A stretch of 64,000 bases of DNA from an uncultured Pelagibacteraceae bacterium (GTDB lineage: Bacteria > Pseudomonadota > Alphaproteobacteria > Pelagibacterales > Pelagibacteraceae), in contig CABYJS010000001.1 in the NCBI GenBank assembly GCA_902519375.1, forward strand, positions 34,240-98,239, written 5' to 3'. A program made the translations under genes and the position numbers. Below the pieces are notes generated by a model that worked only from the letters and a program-made list of their open reading frames with translations, did not search any database and had not been told where the DNA came from. Below, piece after piece: positions 63,939-64,000 of this stretch. Position 1 is the first letter of the stretch. Each line of letters begins with the position of its first letter.

Positions 63939-64000
63939 TAATTATTTTTTTTAATACATTATCAAAGTTTATAACTTCCTCTGAATTAGAGTCTAATAAT
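63931..64000 (-). CDS. C-terminal end of an upstream gene, possibly MarR-type
   Basis: On the reverse strand an open frame enters from the right edge and ends LKKIING at a TAA overlapping the regulator start. Only about 22 residues are visible. The overlap suggests a real co-translated gene. A PetP/MarR identity is a guess from the petP-petR arrangement, not from sequence. Confidence 0.45.
   Translation of the reverse strand, partial: LLDSNSEEVINFDNVLKKIING

Overview
The window is a very compact, AT-rich bacterial chromosome segment (poly-A/T runs, Lys/Asn/Ile-rich proteins, many ATGA or 1-25 nt gene overlaps, no gene-free stretch over about 210 bases). Gene order and families are alphaproteobacterial: ribF-ileS-lspA-DUF3035, mutY/dciA-dsbA-smc, ccrM-rnhB, atpIBEF'F, ispH-thrB-rnhA, ctaCDB-(small)-ctaG-ctaE-surf1-thrC, petABC. 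With the retinal genes crtIBY-blh this points to a streamlined marine SAR11 (Pelagibacter-type) genome. That assignment is inference; no marker rRNA is present.

Layout. 1-5431 (+): flavin, tRNA charging, lipoprotein processing, glucose-6-phosphate isomerase. 5428-13122 (mostly -): rsmD, purD, then a lipid A/inner-core block (LpxL-type acyltransferase, lpxK, waaA, msbA) and ubiA. 13175-16297: DUF2721 protein, quinone oxidoreductase, pirin, CDGSH protein, HAD dehalogenase. 16315-24432 (+): rsmE, then the aa3-type cytochrome oxidase with its assembly factors, thrC and a peroxiredoxin. 24463-36988 (-): one long co-directional run, dciA-dsbA-smc-atpIBEF'F-crtIBY-blh-ispH-thrB-rnhA, so proton-translocating ATP synthase Fo genes are followed directly by retinal synthesis genes. 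36989-47286: mutY, a flavin monooxygenase, the CcrM methyltransferase, rnhB, a UDG, a TPR protein, ispE, tRNA-Gln, cca, greA, hemF, trmL.

47352-52981 (+) is the least conventional part: a TPR plus beta-barrel protein with an internally duplicated module; a secreted Ala-rich protein carrying twelve 11-residue (hendecad) repeats and a C-terminal S74-type self-cleaving chaperone domain; and, 20 bp further on, a protein with the hallmarks of a pentameric ligand-gated ion channel. Then come petABC (cytochrome bc1), ychF, pth, rplY, prs, pgeF (apparently starting at CTG), a MidA/NDUFAF7-type methyltransferase, lgt, ubiK, and an OmpR/EnvZ-type two-component pair preceded by the tail of another gene.

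Best candidates for new biology: the barrel/fibre/channel neighbourhood; an SMC protein that appears to lack its hinge; a 120-bp region upstream of ccrM with three clustered GANTC sites, two small inverted repeats and a sequence one inserted base away from a parS site; and a 41-codon membrane-protein gene hidden between ctaB and ctaG.
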